Below are positions 38,501 through 51,238 of a DNA stretch of 64,000 bases, in pieces. The DNA is from Dermacentor variabilis (lineage: Eukaryota > Arthropoda > Arachnida > Ixodida > Ixodidae): positions 1 to 64,000 of the forward strand of contig NW_027460344.1 in assembly GCF_050947875.1 (NCBI RefSeq). Reading direction: 5' to 3'. Each line of letters opens with the position of its first letter. The stretch's first letter is position 1. The position numbers and the translations under genes were made by a program. The notes under the pieces were generated by a model that saw only the letters and a program-made list of their open reading frames with translations, was not told where the DNA came from and ran no database searches.

Positions 38501-41500
38501 GCTGCTCTTTTTAGCACCCGCACATGGATTTGTGCCAAAACGCGTTTTAAGCATGCGCATGCATGTTTTGGTAGACGCGGACGCAGTTTTCTGCAAAACC
38601 ACACGATAGGCATGCAAATGGTGCTTTTGGCAGAACGCGCGTGTGGATTTCTACCAAACGACGTGAAAAGCATGCCGATGCTGCTCTTTTTAGCACCCGC
38701 ACATGGATTTGTGCCAAAGCGCGTTTTAAGCATGCGCATGCATCTTTTGGTAGACGCGGACGCAGTTTTCTGCAAAACCACACGATATGCATGCAAATGG
38801 TGCTTTTGGCAGAACGCGCGTGTGGATTTCTACCAAACGACGTGAAAAGCATGCCGATGCTGCTCTTTTTAGCACCCGCACATGGATATGTGCCAAAACG
38901 CGTTTTAAGCATGCGCATGCATCTTTTGGTAGACGCGGACGCAGTTTTCTGCAAAACCACACGATATGCATGCAAATGGTGCTTTTGGCAGAACGCGCGT
39001 GTGGATTTCTACCAAACGACGTGAAAAGCATGCCGATGCTGCTCTTTTTAGCACCCGCACATGGATTTGTGCCAAAACGCGTTTTAAGCATGCGCATGCA
39101 TCTTTTGGTAGACGCGGACGCAGTTTTCTGCAAAACCACACGATATGCATGCAAATGGTGCTTTTGGCAGAACGCGCGCGTGGATTTCTACCAAACGACG
39201 TGAAAAGCATGCCGATGCTGCTCTTTTTAACATCCGCACATGGATTTGTGCCAAAGCGCGTTTTAAGCATGCGCATGCATCTTTTGGTAGACGCGGACGC
39301 AGTTTTCTGCAAAACCACACGATATGCATGCAAATGGTGCTTTTGGCAGAACGCGCGTGTGGATTTCTACCAAACGACGTGAAAAGCATGCCGATGCTGC
39401 TCTTTTTAACATCCGCACATGGATTTGTGCCAAAGCGCGTTTTAAGCATGCGCATGCATCTTTTGGTAGACGCGGACGCAGTTTTCTGCAAAACCACACG
39501 ATAGGCATGCAAATGGTGCTTTTGGCAGAACGCGCGTGTGGATTTCTACCAAACGACGTGAAAAGCATGCCGATGCTGCTCTTTTTAGTACCCGCACATG
39601 GATTTGTGCCAAAACGCGTTTTAAGCATGCGCATGCATCTTTTGGTAGACGCGGACGCAGTTTTCTGCAAAACCACACGATATGCATGCAAATGGTGCTT
39701 TTGGCAGAACGCGCGCGTGGATTTCTACCAAACGACGTGAAAAGCATGCCGATGCTGCTCTTTTTAGCACCCGCACATGGATTTGTGCCAAAACGCGTTT
39801 TAAGCATGCGCATGCATCTTTTGGTAGACGCGGACGCAGTTTTCTGCAAAACCACACGATATGCATGCAAATGGTGCTTTTGGCAGAACGCGCGCGTGGA
39901 TTTCTACCAAACGACGTGAAAAGCATGCCGATGCTGCTCTTTTTAACATCCGCACATGGATTTGTGCCAAAACGCGTTTTAAGCATGCGCATGCATCTTT
40001 TGGTAGACGCGGACGCAGTTTTCTGCAAAACCACACGATAGGCATGCAAATGGTGCTTTTGGCAGAACGCGCGCGTGGATTTCTACCAAACGACGTGAAA
40101 AGCATGACGATGCTGCTCTTTTTAGCACCCGCACATGGATTTGTGCCAAAACGCGTTTTTAGCATGCGCATGCATCTTTTGGTAGACGCGGACGCAGTTT
40201 TCTGCAAAACCACACGATATGCATGAAAATGGTGCTTTTGGCAGAACGCGCGTGTGGATTTCTACCAAACGACGTGAAAAGCATGCCGATGCTGCTCTTT
40301 TTAACATCCGCACATGGATTTGTGCCAAAACGCGTTTTTAGCATGCACATGCATCTTTTGGTAGACGCGGACGCAGTTTTCTGCAAAACCACACGATATG
40401 CATGCAAATGGTGCTTTTGGCAGAACGCGCGTGTGGATTTCTACCAAACGACGTGAAAAGCATGCCGATGCTGCTCTTTTTAACATCCGCACATGGATTT
40501 GTGCCAAAGCGCGTTTTAAGCATGCGCATGCATCTTTTGGTAGACGCGGACGCAGTTTTCTGCAAAACCACACGATAGGCATGCAAATGGTGCTTTTGGC
40601 AGAACGCGCGTGTGGATTTCTACCAAACGACGTGAAAAGCATGCCGATGCTGCTCTTTTTAGCACCCGCACATGGATTTGTGCCAAAACGCGTTTTTAGC
40701 ATGCACATGCATCTTTTGGTAGACGCGGACGCAGTTTTCTGCAAAACCACACGATATGCATGCAAATGGTGCTTTTGGCAGAACGCGCGTGTGGATTTCT
40801 ACCAAACGACGTGAAAAGCATGCCGATGCTGCTCTTTTTAACATCCGCACATGGATTTGTGCCAAAACGCGTTTTTAGCATGCGCATGCATCTTTTGGTA
40901 GACGCGGACGCAGTTTTCTGCAAAACTACACGATATGCATGCAAATGGTGCTTTTGGCAGAACGCGCGTGTGGATTTCTACCAAACGACGTGAAAAGCAT
41001 GCCGATGCTGCTCTTTTTAACATCCGCACATGGATTTGTGCCAAAACGCGTTTTAAGCATGCGCATGCATCTTTTGGTAGACGCGGACGCAGTTTTCTGC
41101 AAAACCACACGATATGCATGCAAATGGTGCTTTTGGCAGAACGCGCGCGTGGATTTCTACCAAACGACGTGAAAAGCATGCCGATGCTGCTCTTTTTAAC
41201 ATCCGCACATGGATTTGTGCCAAAACGCGTTTTTAGCATGCACATGCATCTTTTGGTAGACGCGGACGCAGTTTTCTGCAAAACCACACGATATGCATGC
41301 AAATGGTGCTTTTGGCAGAACGCGCGCGTGGATTTCTACCAAACGACGTGAAAAGCATGCCGATGCTGCTCTTTTTAACATCCGCACATGGATTTGTGCC
41401 AAAGCGCGTTTTAAGCATGCGCATGCATCTTTTGGTAGACGCGGACGCAGTTTTCTGCAAAACCACACGATAGGCATGCAAATGGTGCTTTTTGCAGAAC

Positions 41501-42652
41501 GCGCGTGTGGATTTCTACCAAACGACGTGAAAAGCATGCCGATGCTGCTCTTTTTAGCACCCGCACATGGATTTGTGCCAAAACGCGTTTTAAGCATGCG
41601 CATGCATCTTTTGGTAGACGCGGACGCAGTTTTCTGCAAAACCACACGATATGCATGCAAATGGTGCTTTTGGCAGAACGCGCGCGTGGATTTCTACCAA
41701 ACGACGTGAAAAGCATGCCGATGCTGCTCTTTTTAACATCCGCACATGGATTTGTGCCAAAACGCGTTTTAAGCATGCGCATGCATCTTTTGGTAGACGC
41801 GGACGCAGTTTTCTGCAAAACCACACGATAGGCATGCAAATGGTGCTTTTGGCAGAACGCGCGCATGGATTTCTACCAAACGACGTGAAAAGCATGCCGA
41901 TGCTGCTCTTTTTAGCACCCGCACATGGATTTGTGCCAAAACGCGTTTTTAGCATGCACATGCATCTTTTGGTAGACGCGGACGCAGTTTTCTGCAAAAC
42001 CACACGATATGCATGCAAATGGTGCTTTTGGCAGAACGCGCGTGTGGATTTCTACCAAACGACGTGAAAAGCATGCCGATGCTGCTCTTTTTAGCACCCG
42101 CACATGGATTTGTGCCAAAACGCGTTTTAAGCATGCGCATGCATGTTTTGGTAGACGCGGACGCAGTTTTCTGCAAAACCACACGATAGGCATGCAAATG
42201 GTGCTTTTGGCAGAACGCGCGTGTGGATTTCTACCAAACGACGTGAAAAGCATGCCGATGCTGCTCTTTTTAGCACCCGCACATGGATTTGTGCCAAAGC
42301 GCGTTTTAAGCATGCGCATGCATCTTTTGGTAGACGCGGACGCAGTTTTCTGCAAAACCACACGATATGCATGCAAATGGTGCTTTTGGCAGAACGCGCG
42401 TGTGGATTTCTACCAAACGACGTGAAAAGCATGCCGATGCTGCTCTTTTTAACATCCGCACATGGATTTGTGCCAAAACGCGTTTTTAGCATGCACATGC
42501 ATCTTTTGGTAGACGCGGACGCAGTTTTCTGCAAAACCACACGATATGCATGCAAATGGTGCTTTTGGCAGAACGCGCGTGTGGATTTCTACCAAACGAC
42601 GTGAAAAGCATGCCGATGCTGCTCTTTTTAACATCCGCACATGGATTTGTGC
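35577..42652 (+). repeat. Long duplicated block, copy 2 of the second 62-monomer pair
   Basis: Counterpart of 24,480-31,555. It overlaps the 36,681-45,482 block, so this region is related to two different upstream regions and acts as a join between duplication families. One single-base difference, GTACCC for GCACCC, is visible near 39,588. Confidence 0.75.
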
Positions 42653-45482
42653 CAAAGCGCGTTTTAAGCATGCGCATGCATCTTTTGGTAGACGCGGACG
42701 CAGTTTTCTGCAAAACCACACGATAGGCATGCAAATGGTGCTTTTGGCAGAACGCGCGTGTGGATTTCTACCAAACGACGTGAAAAGCATGCCGATGCTG
42801 CTCTTTTTAGCACCCGCACATGGATTTGTGCCAAAACGCGTTTTAAGCATGCGCATGCATCTTTTGGTAGACGCGGACGCACTTTTCTGCAAAACCACAC
42901 GATATGCATGCAAATGGTGCTTTTGGCAGAACGCGCGCGTGGATTTCTACCAAACGACGTGAAAAGCATGCCGATGCTGCTCTTTTTAACATCCGCACAT
43001 GGATTTGTGCCAAAACGCGTTTTTAGCATGCACATGCATCTTTTGGTAGACGCGGACGCAGTTTTCTGCAAAACCACACGATATGCATGCAAATGGTGCT
43101 TTTGGCAGAACGCGCGCGTGGATTTCTACCAAACGACGTGAAAAGCATGCCGATGCTGCTCTTTTTAACATCCGCACATGGATTTGTGCCAAAACGCGTT
43201 TTAAGCATGCGCATGCATCTTTTGGTAGACGCAGTTTTCTGCAAAACCACACGATAGGCATGCAAATGGTGCTTTTGGCAGAACGCGCGTGTGGATTTCT
43301 ACCAAACGACGTGAAAAGCATGCCGATGCTGCTCTTTTTAGCACCCGCACATGGATTTGTGCCAAAACGCGTTTTAAGCATGCGCATGCATCTTTTGGTA
43401 GACGCGGACTCAGTTTTCTGCAAAACCACACGATAGGCATGCAAATGGTGCTTTTGGCAGAACGCGCGCGTGGATTTCTAGCAAACGACGTGAAAAGCAT
43501 GCCGATGCTGCTCTTTTTAGCACCCGCACATGGATTTGTGCCAAAGTGCGTTTTAAGCATGCGCATGCATCTTTTGGTAGACGCGGACGCAGTTTTCTGC
43601 AAAACCACACGATAGGCATGCAAATGGTGCTTTTGGCAGAACGCGCGTGTGGATTTCTACCAAACGACGTGAAAAGCATGCCGATGCTGCTCTTTTTAGC
43701 ACCCGCACATGGATTTGTGCCAAAGCGCGTTTTAAGCATGCGCATGCATCTTTTGGTAGACGCGGACGCAGTTTTCTGCAAAACCACACGATATGCATGC
43801 AAATGGTGCTTTTGGCAGAACGCGCGTGTGGATTTCTACCAAACGACGTGAAAAGCATGCCGATGCTGCTCTTTTTAGCACCCGCACATGGATTTGTGCC
43901 AAAACGCGTTTTAAGCATGCGCATGCATCTTTTGGTAGACGCGGACGCAGTTTTCTGCAAAACCACACGATATGCATGCAAATGGTGCTTTTGGCAGAAC
44001 GCGCGCGTGGATTTCTACCAAACGACGTGAAAAGCATGCCGATGCTGCTCTTTTTAACATCCGCACATGGATTTGTGCCAAAGCGCGTTTTAAGCATGCG
44101 CATGCATCTTTTGGTAGACGCGGACGCAGTTTTCTGCAAAACCACACGATAGGCATGCAAATGGTGCTTTTGGCAGAACGCGCGTGTGGATTTCTACCAA
44201 ACGACGTGAAAAGCATGCCGATGCTGCTCTTTTTAGCACCCGCACATGGATTTGTGCCAAAACGCGTTTTAAGCATGCGCATGCATCTTTTGGTAGACGC
44301 GGACGCAGTTTTCTGCAAAACCACACGATATGCATGCAAATGGTGCTTTTGGCAGAACGCGCGCGTGGATTTCTACCAAACGACGTGAAAAGCATGCCGA
44401 TGCTGCTCTTTTTAACATCCGCACATGGATTTGTGCCAAAACGCGTTTTAAGCATGCGCATGCATCTTTTGGTAGACGCGGACGCAGTTTTCTGCAAAAC
44501 CACACGATAGGCATGCAAATGGTGCTTTTGGCAGAACGCGCGCGTGGATTTCTACCAAACGACGTGAAAAGCATGCCGATGCTGCTCTTTTTAGCACCCG
44601 CACATGGATTTGTGCCAAAACGCGTTTTTAGCATGCACATGCATCTTTTGGTAGACGCGGACGCAGTTTTCTGCAAAACCACACGATATGCATGAAAATG
44701 GTGCTTTTGGCAGAACGCGCGTGTGGATTTCTACCAAACGACGTGAAAAGCATGCCGATGCTGCTCTTTTTAACATCCGCACATGGATTTGTGCCAAAAC
44801 GCGTTTTTAGCATGCACATGCATCTTTTGGTAGACGCGGACGCAGTTTTCTGCAAAACCACACGATATGCATGCAAATGGTGCTTTTGGCAGAACGCGCG
44901 TGTGGATTTCTACCAAACGACGTGAAAAGCATGCCGATGCTGCTCTTTTTAACATCCGCACATGGATTTGTGCCAAAGCGCGTTTTAAGCATGCGCATGC
45001 ATCTTTTGGTAGACGCGGACGCAGTTTTCTGCAAAACCACACGATAGGCATGCAAATGGTGCTTTTGGCAGAACGCGCGTGTGGATTTCTACCAAACGAC
45101 GTGAAAAGCATGCCGATGCTGCTCTTTTTAGCACCCGCACATGGATTTGTGCCAAAACGCGTTTTTAGCATGCACATGCATCTTTTGGTAGACGCGGACG
45201 CAGTTTTCTGCAAAACCACACGATATGCATGCAAATGGTGCTTTTGGCAGAACGCGCGTGTGGATTTCTACCAAACGACGTGAAAAGCATGCCGATGCTG
45301 CTCTTTTTAACATCCGCACATGGATTTGTGCCAAAACGCGTTTTTAGCATGCACATGCATCTTTTGGTAGACGCGGACGCAGTTTTCTGCAAAACCACAC
45401 GATATGCATGCAAATGGTGCTTTTGGCAGAACGCGCGTGTGGATTTCTACCAAACGACGTGAAAAGCATGCCGATGCTGCTC
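36681..45482 (+). repeat. Long duplicated block, copy 2 of the 116-monomer pair (partner 15,915-24,725)
   Basis: Clean counterpart of 15,915-24,725. It keeps monomer length at 179 bp where the upstream copy is full of indels, which makes it the better reference for the shared structure. Confidence 0.8.
43227..43550 (+). repeat. Signature cassette, copy 2 of 4
   Basis: Same four changes and same length as the copy at 22,471, offset 20,756 bp. The monomer after it lacks GTGTGCATTT, as in copy 1. Confidence 0.88.
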
Positions 45483-48002
45483 TTTTTAGCACCCGCACAT
45501 GGATTTGTGCCAAAACGCGTTTTAAGCATGCGCATGCATCTTTTGGTAGACGCGGACGCAGTTTTCTGCAAAACCACACGATATGCATCCAAATGGTGCT
45601 TTTGGCAGAACGCGCGCGTGGATTTCTACCAAACGACGTGAAAAGCATGCCGATGCTGCTCTTTTTAACATCCGCACATGGATTTGTGCCAAAACGCGTT
45701 TTAAGCATGCGCATGCATCTTTTGGTAGACGCGGACGCAGTTTTCTGCAAAACCACACGATAGGCATGCAAATGGTGCTTTTGGCAGAACGCGCGCATGG
45801 ATTTCTACCAAACGACGTGAAAAGCATGCCGATGCTGCTCTTTTTAGCACCCGCACATGGATTTGTGCCAAAACGCGTTTTTAGCATGCACATGCATCTT
45901 TTGGTAGACGCGGACGCAGTTTTCTGCAAAACCACACGATATGCATGCAAATGGTGCTTTTGGCAGAACGCGCGTGTGGATTTCTACCAAACGACGTGAA
46001 AAGCATGCCGATGCTGCTCTTTTTAGCACCCGCACATGGATTTGTGCCAAAGCGCGTTTTAAGCATGCGCATGCATCTTTTGGTAGACGCGAACGCAGTT
46101 TTCTGCAAAACCACACGATATGCATGCAAATGGTGCTTTTGGCAGAACGCGCGTGTGGATTTCTACCAAACGACGTGAAAAGCATGCCGATGCTGCTCTT
46201 TTTAACATCCGCACATGGATTTGTGCCAAAACGCGTTTTTAGCATGCACATGCATCTTTTGGTAGACGCGGACGCAGTTTTCTGCAAAACCACACGATAT
46301 GCATGCAAATGGTGCTTTTGGCAGAACGCGCGTGTGGATTTCTACCAAACGACGTGAAAAGCATGCCGATGCTGCTCTTTTTAACATCCGCACATGGATT
46401 TGTGCCAAAGCGCGTTTTAAGCATGCGCATGCATCTTTTGGTAGACGCGGACGCAGTTTTCTGCAAAACCACACGATAGGCATGCAAATGGTGCTTTTGG
46501 CAGAACGCGCGTGTGGATTTCTACCAAACGACGTGAAAAGCATGCCGATGCTGCTCTTTTTAGCACCCGCACATGGATTTGTGCCAAAACGCGTTTTAAG
46601 CATGCGCATGCATCTTTTGGTAGACGCGGACGCAGTTTTCTGCAAAACCACACGATATGCATGCAAATGGTGCTTTTGGCAGAACGCGCGCGTGGATTTC
46701 TACCAAACGACGTGAAAAGCATGCCGATGCTGCTCTTTTTAACATCCGCACATGGATTTGTGCCAAAGCGCGTTTTAAGCATGCGCATGCATCTTTTGGT
46801 AGACGCGGACGCAGTTTTCTGCAAAACCACACGATAGGCATGCAAATGGTGCTTTTTGCAGAACGCGCGTGTGGATTTCTACCAAACGACGTGAAAAGCA
46901 TGCCGATGCTGCTCTTTTTAGCACCCGCACATGGATTTGTGCCAAAACGCGTTTTAAGCATGCGCATGCATCTTTTGGTAGACGCGGACGCAGTTTTCTG
47001 CAAAACCACACGATATGCATGCAAATGGTGCTTTTGGCAGAACGCGCGCGTGGATTTCTACCAAACGACGTGAAAAGCATGCCGATGCTGCTCTTTTTAA
47101 CATCCGCACATGGATTTGTGCCAAAACGCGTTTTAAGCATGCGCATGCATCTTTTGGTAGACGCGGACGCAGGTTTCTGCAAAACCACACGATAGGCATG
47201 CAAATGGTGCTTTTGGCAGAACGCGCGCATGGATTTCTACCAAACGACGTGAAAAGCATGCCGATGCTGCTCTTTTTAGCACCCGCACATGGATTTGTGC
47301 CAAAACGCGTTTTTAGCATGCACATGCATCTTTTGGTAGACGCGGACGCAGTTTTCTGCAAAACCACACGATATGCATGCAAATGGTGCTTTTGGCAGAA
47401 CGCGCGTGTGGATTTCTACCAAACGACGTGAAAAGCATGCCGATGCTGCTCTTTTTAGCACCCGCACATGTATTTGTGCCAAAACGCGTTTTAAGCATGC
47501 GCATGCATGTTTTGGTAGACGCGGACGCAGTTTTCTGCAAAACCACACGATAGGCATGCAAATGGTGCTTTTGGCAGAACGCGCGTGTGGATTTCTACCA
47601 AACGACGTGAAAAGCATGCCGATGCTGCTCTTTTTAGCACCCGCACATGGATTTGTGCCAAAGCGCGTTTTAAGCATGCGCATGCATCTTTTGGTAGACG
47701 CGGACGCAGTTTTCTGCAAAACCACACGATATGCATGCAAATGGTGCTTTTGGCAGAACGCGCGTGTGGATTTCTACCAAACGACGTGAAAAGCATGCCG
47801 ATGCTGCTCTTTTTAGCACCCGCACATGGATATGTGCCAAAACGCGTTTTAAGCATGCGCATGCATCTTTTGGTAGACGCGGACGCAGTTTTCTGCAAAA
47901 CCACACGATATGCATGCAAATGGTGCTTTTGGCAGAACGCGCGTGTGGATTTCTACCAAACGACGTGAAAAGCATGCCGATGCTGCTCTTTTTAGCACCC
48001 GC

Positions 48003-51000
48003 ACATGGATTTGTGCCAAAGCGCGTTTTAAGCATGCGCATGCATCTTTTGGTAGACGCGGACGCAGTTTTCTGCAAAACCACACGATAGGCATGCAAAT
48101 GGTGCTTTTGGCAGAACGCGCGTGTGGATTTCTACCAAACGACGTGAAAAGCATGCCGATGCTGCTCTTTTTAGCACCCGCACATGGATTTGTGCCAAAA
48201 CGCGTTTTAAGCATGCGCATGCATCTTTTGGTAGACGCGGACGCAGTTTTCTGCAAAACCACACGATATGCATGCAAATGGTGCTTTTGGCAGAACGCGC
48301 GCGTGGATTTCTACCAAACGACGTGAAAAGCATGCCGATGCTGCTCTTTTTAGCACCCGCACATGGATTTGTGCCAAAACGCGTTTTAAGCATGCGCATG
48401 CATCTTTTGGTAGACGCGGACGCAGTTTTCTGCAAAACCACACGATATGCATGCAAATGGTGCTTTTGGCAGAACGCGCGCGTGGATTTCTACCAAACGA
48501 CGTGAAAAGCATGCCGATGCTGCTCTTTTTAACATCCGCACATGGATTTGTGCCAAAACGCGTTTTAAGCATGCGCATGCATCTTTTGGTAGACGCGGAC
48601 GCAGTTTTCTGCAAAACCACACGATAGGCATGCAAATGGTGCTTTTGGCAGAACGCGCGCGTGGATTTCTACCAAACGACGTGAAAAGCCTGCCGATGCT
48701 GCTCTTTTTAGCACCCGCACATGGATTTGTGCCAAAACGCGTTTTTAGCATGCGCATGCATCTTTTGGTAGACGCGGACGCAGTTTTCAGCAAAACCACA
48801 CGATATGCATGAAAATGGTGCTTTTGGCAGAACGCGCGTGTGGATTTCTACCAAACGACGTGAAAAGCATGCCGATGCTGCTCTTTTTAACATCCGCACA
48901 TGGATTTGTGCCAAAACGCGTTTTTAGCATGCACATGCATCTTTTGGTAGACGCGGACGCAGTTTTCTGCAAAACCACACGATATGCATGCAAATGGTGC
49001 TTTTGGCAGAACGCGCGTGTGGATTTCTACCAAACGACGTGAAAAGCATGCCGATGCTGCTCTTTTTAACATCCGCACATGGATTTGTGCCAAAGCGCGT
49101 TTTAAGCATGCGCATGCATCTTTTGGTAGACGCGGACGCAGTTTTCTGCAAAACCACACGATAGGCATGCAAATGGTGCTTTTGGCAGAACGCGCGTGTG
49201 GATTTCTACCAAACGACGTGAAAAGCATGCCGATGCTGCTCTTTTTAGCACCCGCACATGGATTTGTGCCAAAACGCGTTTTTAGCATGCACATGCATCT
49301 TTTGGTAGACGCGGACGCAGTTTTCTGCAAAACCACACGATATGCATGCAAATGGTGCTTTTGGCAGAAGGCGCGTGTGGATTTCTACCAAACGACGTGA
49401 AAAGCATGCCGATGCTGCTCTTTTTAACATCCGCACATGGATTTGTGCCAAAACGCGTTTTTAGCATGCGCATGCATCTTTTGGTAGACGCGGACGCAGT
49501 TTTCTGCAAAACTACACGATATGCATGCAAATGGTGCTTTTGGCAGAACGCGCGGGTGGATTTCTACCAAACGACGTGAAAAGCATGCCGATGCTGCTCT
49601 TTTTAACATCCGCACATGGATTTGTGCCAAAACGCGTTTTAAGCATGCGCATGCATCTTTTGGTAGACGCGGACGCAGTTTTCTGCAAAACCACACGATA
49701 TGCATGCAAATGGTGCTTTTGGCAGAACGCGCGCGTGGATTTCTACCAAACGACGTGAAAAGCATGCCGATGCTGCTCTTTTTAACATCCGCACATGGAT
49801 TTGTGCCAAAACGCGTTTTTAGCATGCACATGCATCTTTTGGTAGACGCGGACGCAGTTTTCTGCAAAACCACACGATATGCATGCAAATGGTGCTTTTG
49901 GCAGAACGCGCGCGTGGATTTCTACCAAACGACGTGAAAAGCATGCCGATGCTGCTCTTTTTAACATCCGCACATGGATTTGTGCCAAAGCGCGTTTTAA
50001 GCATGCGCATGCATCTTTTGGTAGACGCGGACGCAGTTTTCTGCAAAACCACACGATAGGCATGCAAATGGTGCTTTTTGCAGAACGCGCGTGTGGATTT
50101 CTACCAAACGACGTGAAAAGCATGCCGATGCTGCTCTTTTTAGCACCCGCACATGGATTTGTGCCAAAACGCGTTTTAAGCATGCGCATGCATCTTTTGG
50201 TAGACGCGGACGCAGTTTTCTGCAAAACCACACGATATGCATGCAAATGGTGCTTTTGGCAGAACGCGCGCGTGGATTTCTACCAAACGACGTGAAAAGC
50301 ATGCCGATGCTGCTCTTTTTAACATCCGCACATGGATTTGTGCCAAAACGCGTTTTAAGCATGCGCATGCATCTTTTGGTAGACGCGGACGCAGTTTTCT
50401 GCAAAACCACACGATAGGCATGCAAATGGTGCTTTTGGCAGAACGCGCGCATGGATTTCTACCAAACGACGTGAAAAGCATGCCGATGCTGCTCTTTTTA
50501 GCACCCGCACATGGATTTGTGCCAAAACGCGTTTTTAGCATGCACATGCATCTTTTGGTAGACGCGGACGCAGTTTTCTGCAAAACCACACGATATGCAT
50601 GCAAATGGTGCTTTTGGCAGAACGCGCGTGTGGATTTCTACCAAACGACGTGAAAAGCATGCCGATGCTGCTCTTTTTAGCACCCGCACATGGATTTGTG
50701 CCAAAACGCGTTTTAAGCATGCGCATGCATGTTTTGGTAGACGCGGACGCAGTTTTCTGCAAAACCACACGATAGGCATGCAAATGGTGCTTTTGGCAGA
50801 ACGCGCGTGTGGATTTCTACCAAACGACGTGAAAAGCATGCCGATGCTGCTCTTTTTAGCACCCGCACATGGATTTGTGCCAAAGCGCGTTTTAAGCATG
50901 CGCATGCATCTTTTGGTAGACGCGGACGCAGTTTTCTGCAAAACCACACGATATGCATGCAAATGGTGCTTTTGGCAGAACGCGCGTGTGGATTTCTACC

Positions 51001-51238
51001 AAACGACGTGAAAAGCATGCCGATGCTGCTCTTTTTAACATCCGCACATGGATTTGTGCCAAAACGCGTTTTTAGCATGCACATGCATCTTTTGGTAGAC
51101 GCGGACGCAGTTTTCTGCAAAACCACACGATATGCATGCAAATGGTGCTTTTGGCAGAACGCGCGTGTGGATTTCTACCAAACGACGTGAAAAGCATGCC
51201 GATGCTGCTCTTTTTAACATCCGCACATGGATTTGTGC
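48003..51238 (+). repeat. 18-monomer block shared with 28,320-31,555 (copy 2)
   Basis: Second member of the pair. It carries the same two private changes plus its own later ones: AGCCTGCCGATG near 48,688 and GAAGGCGCGTG near 49,369. Confidence 0.78.
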
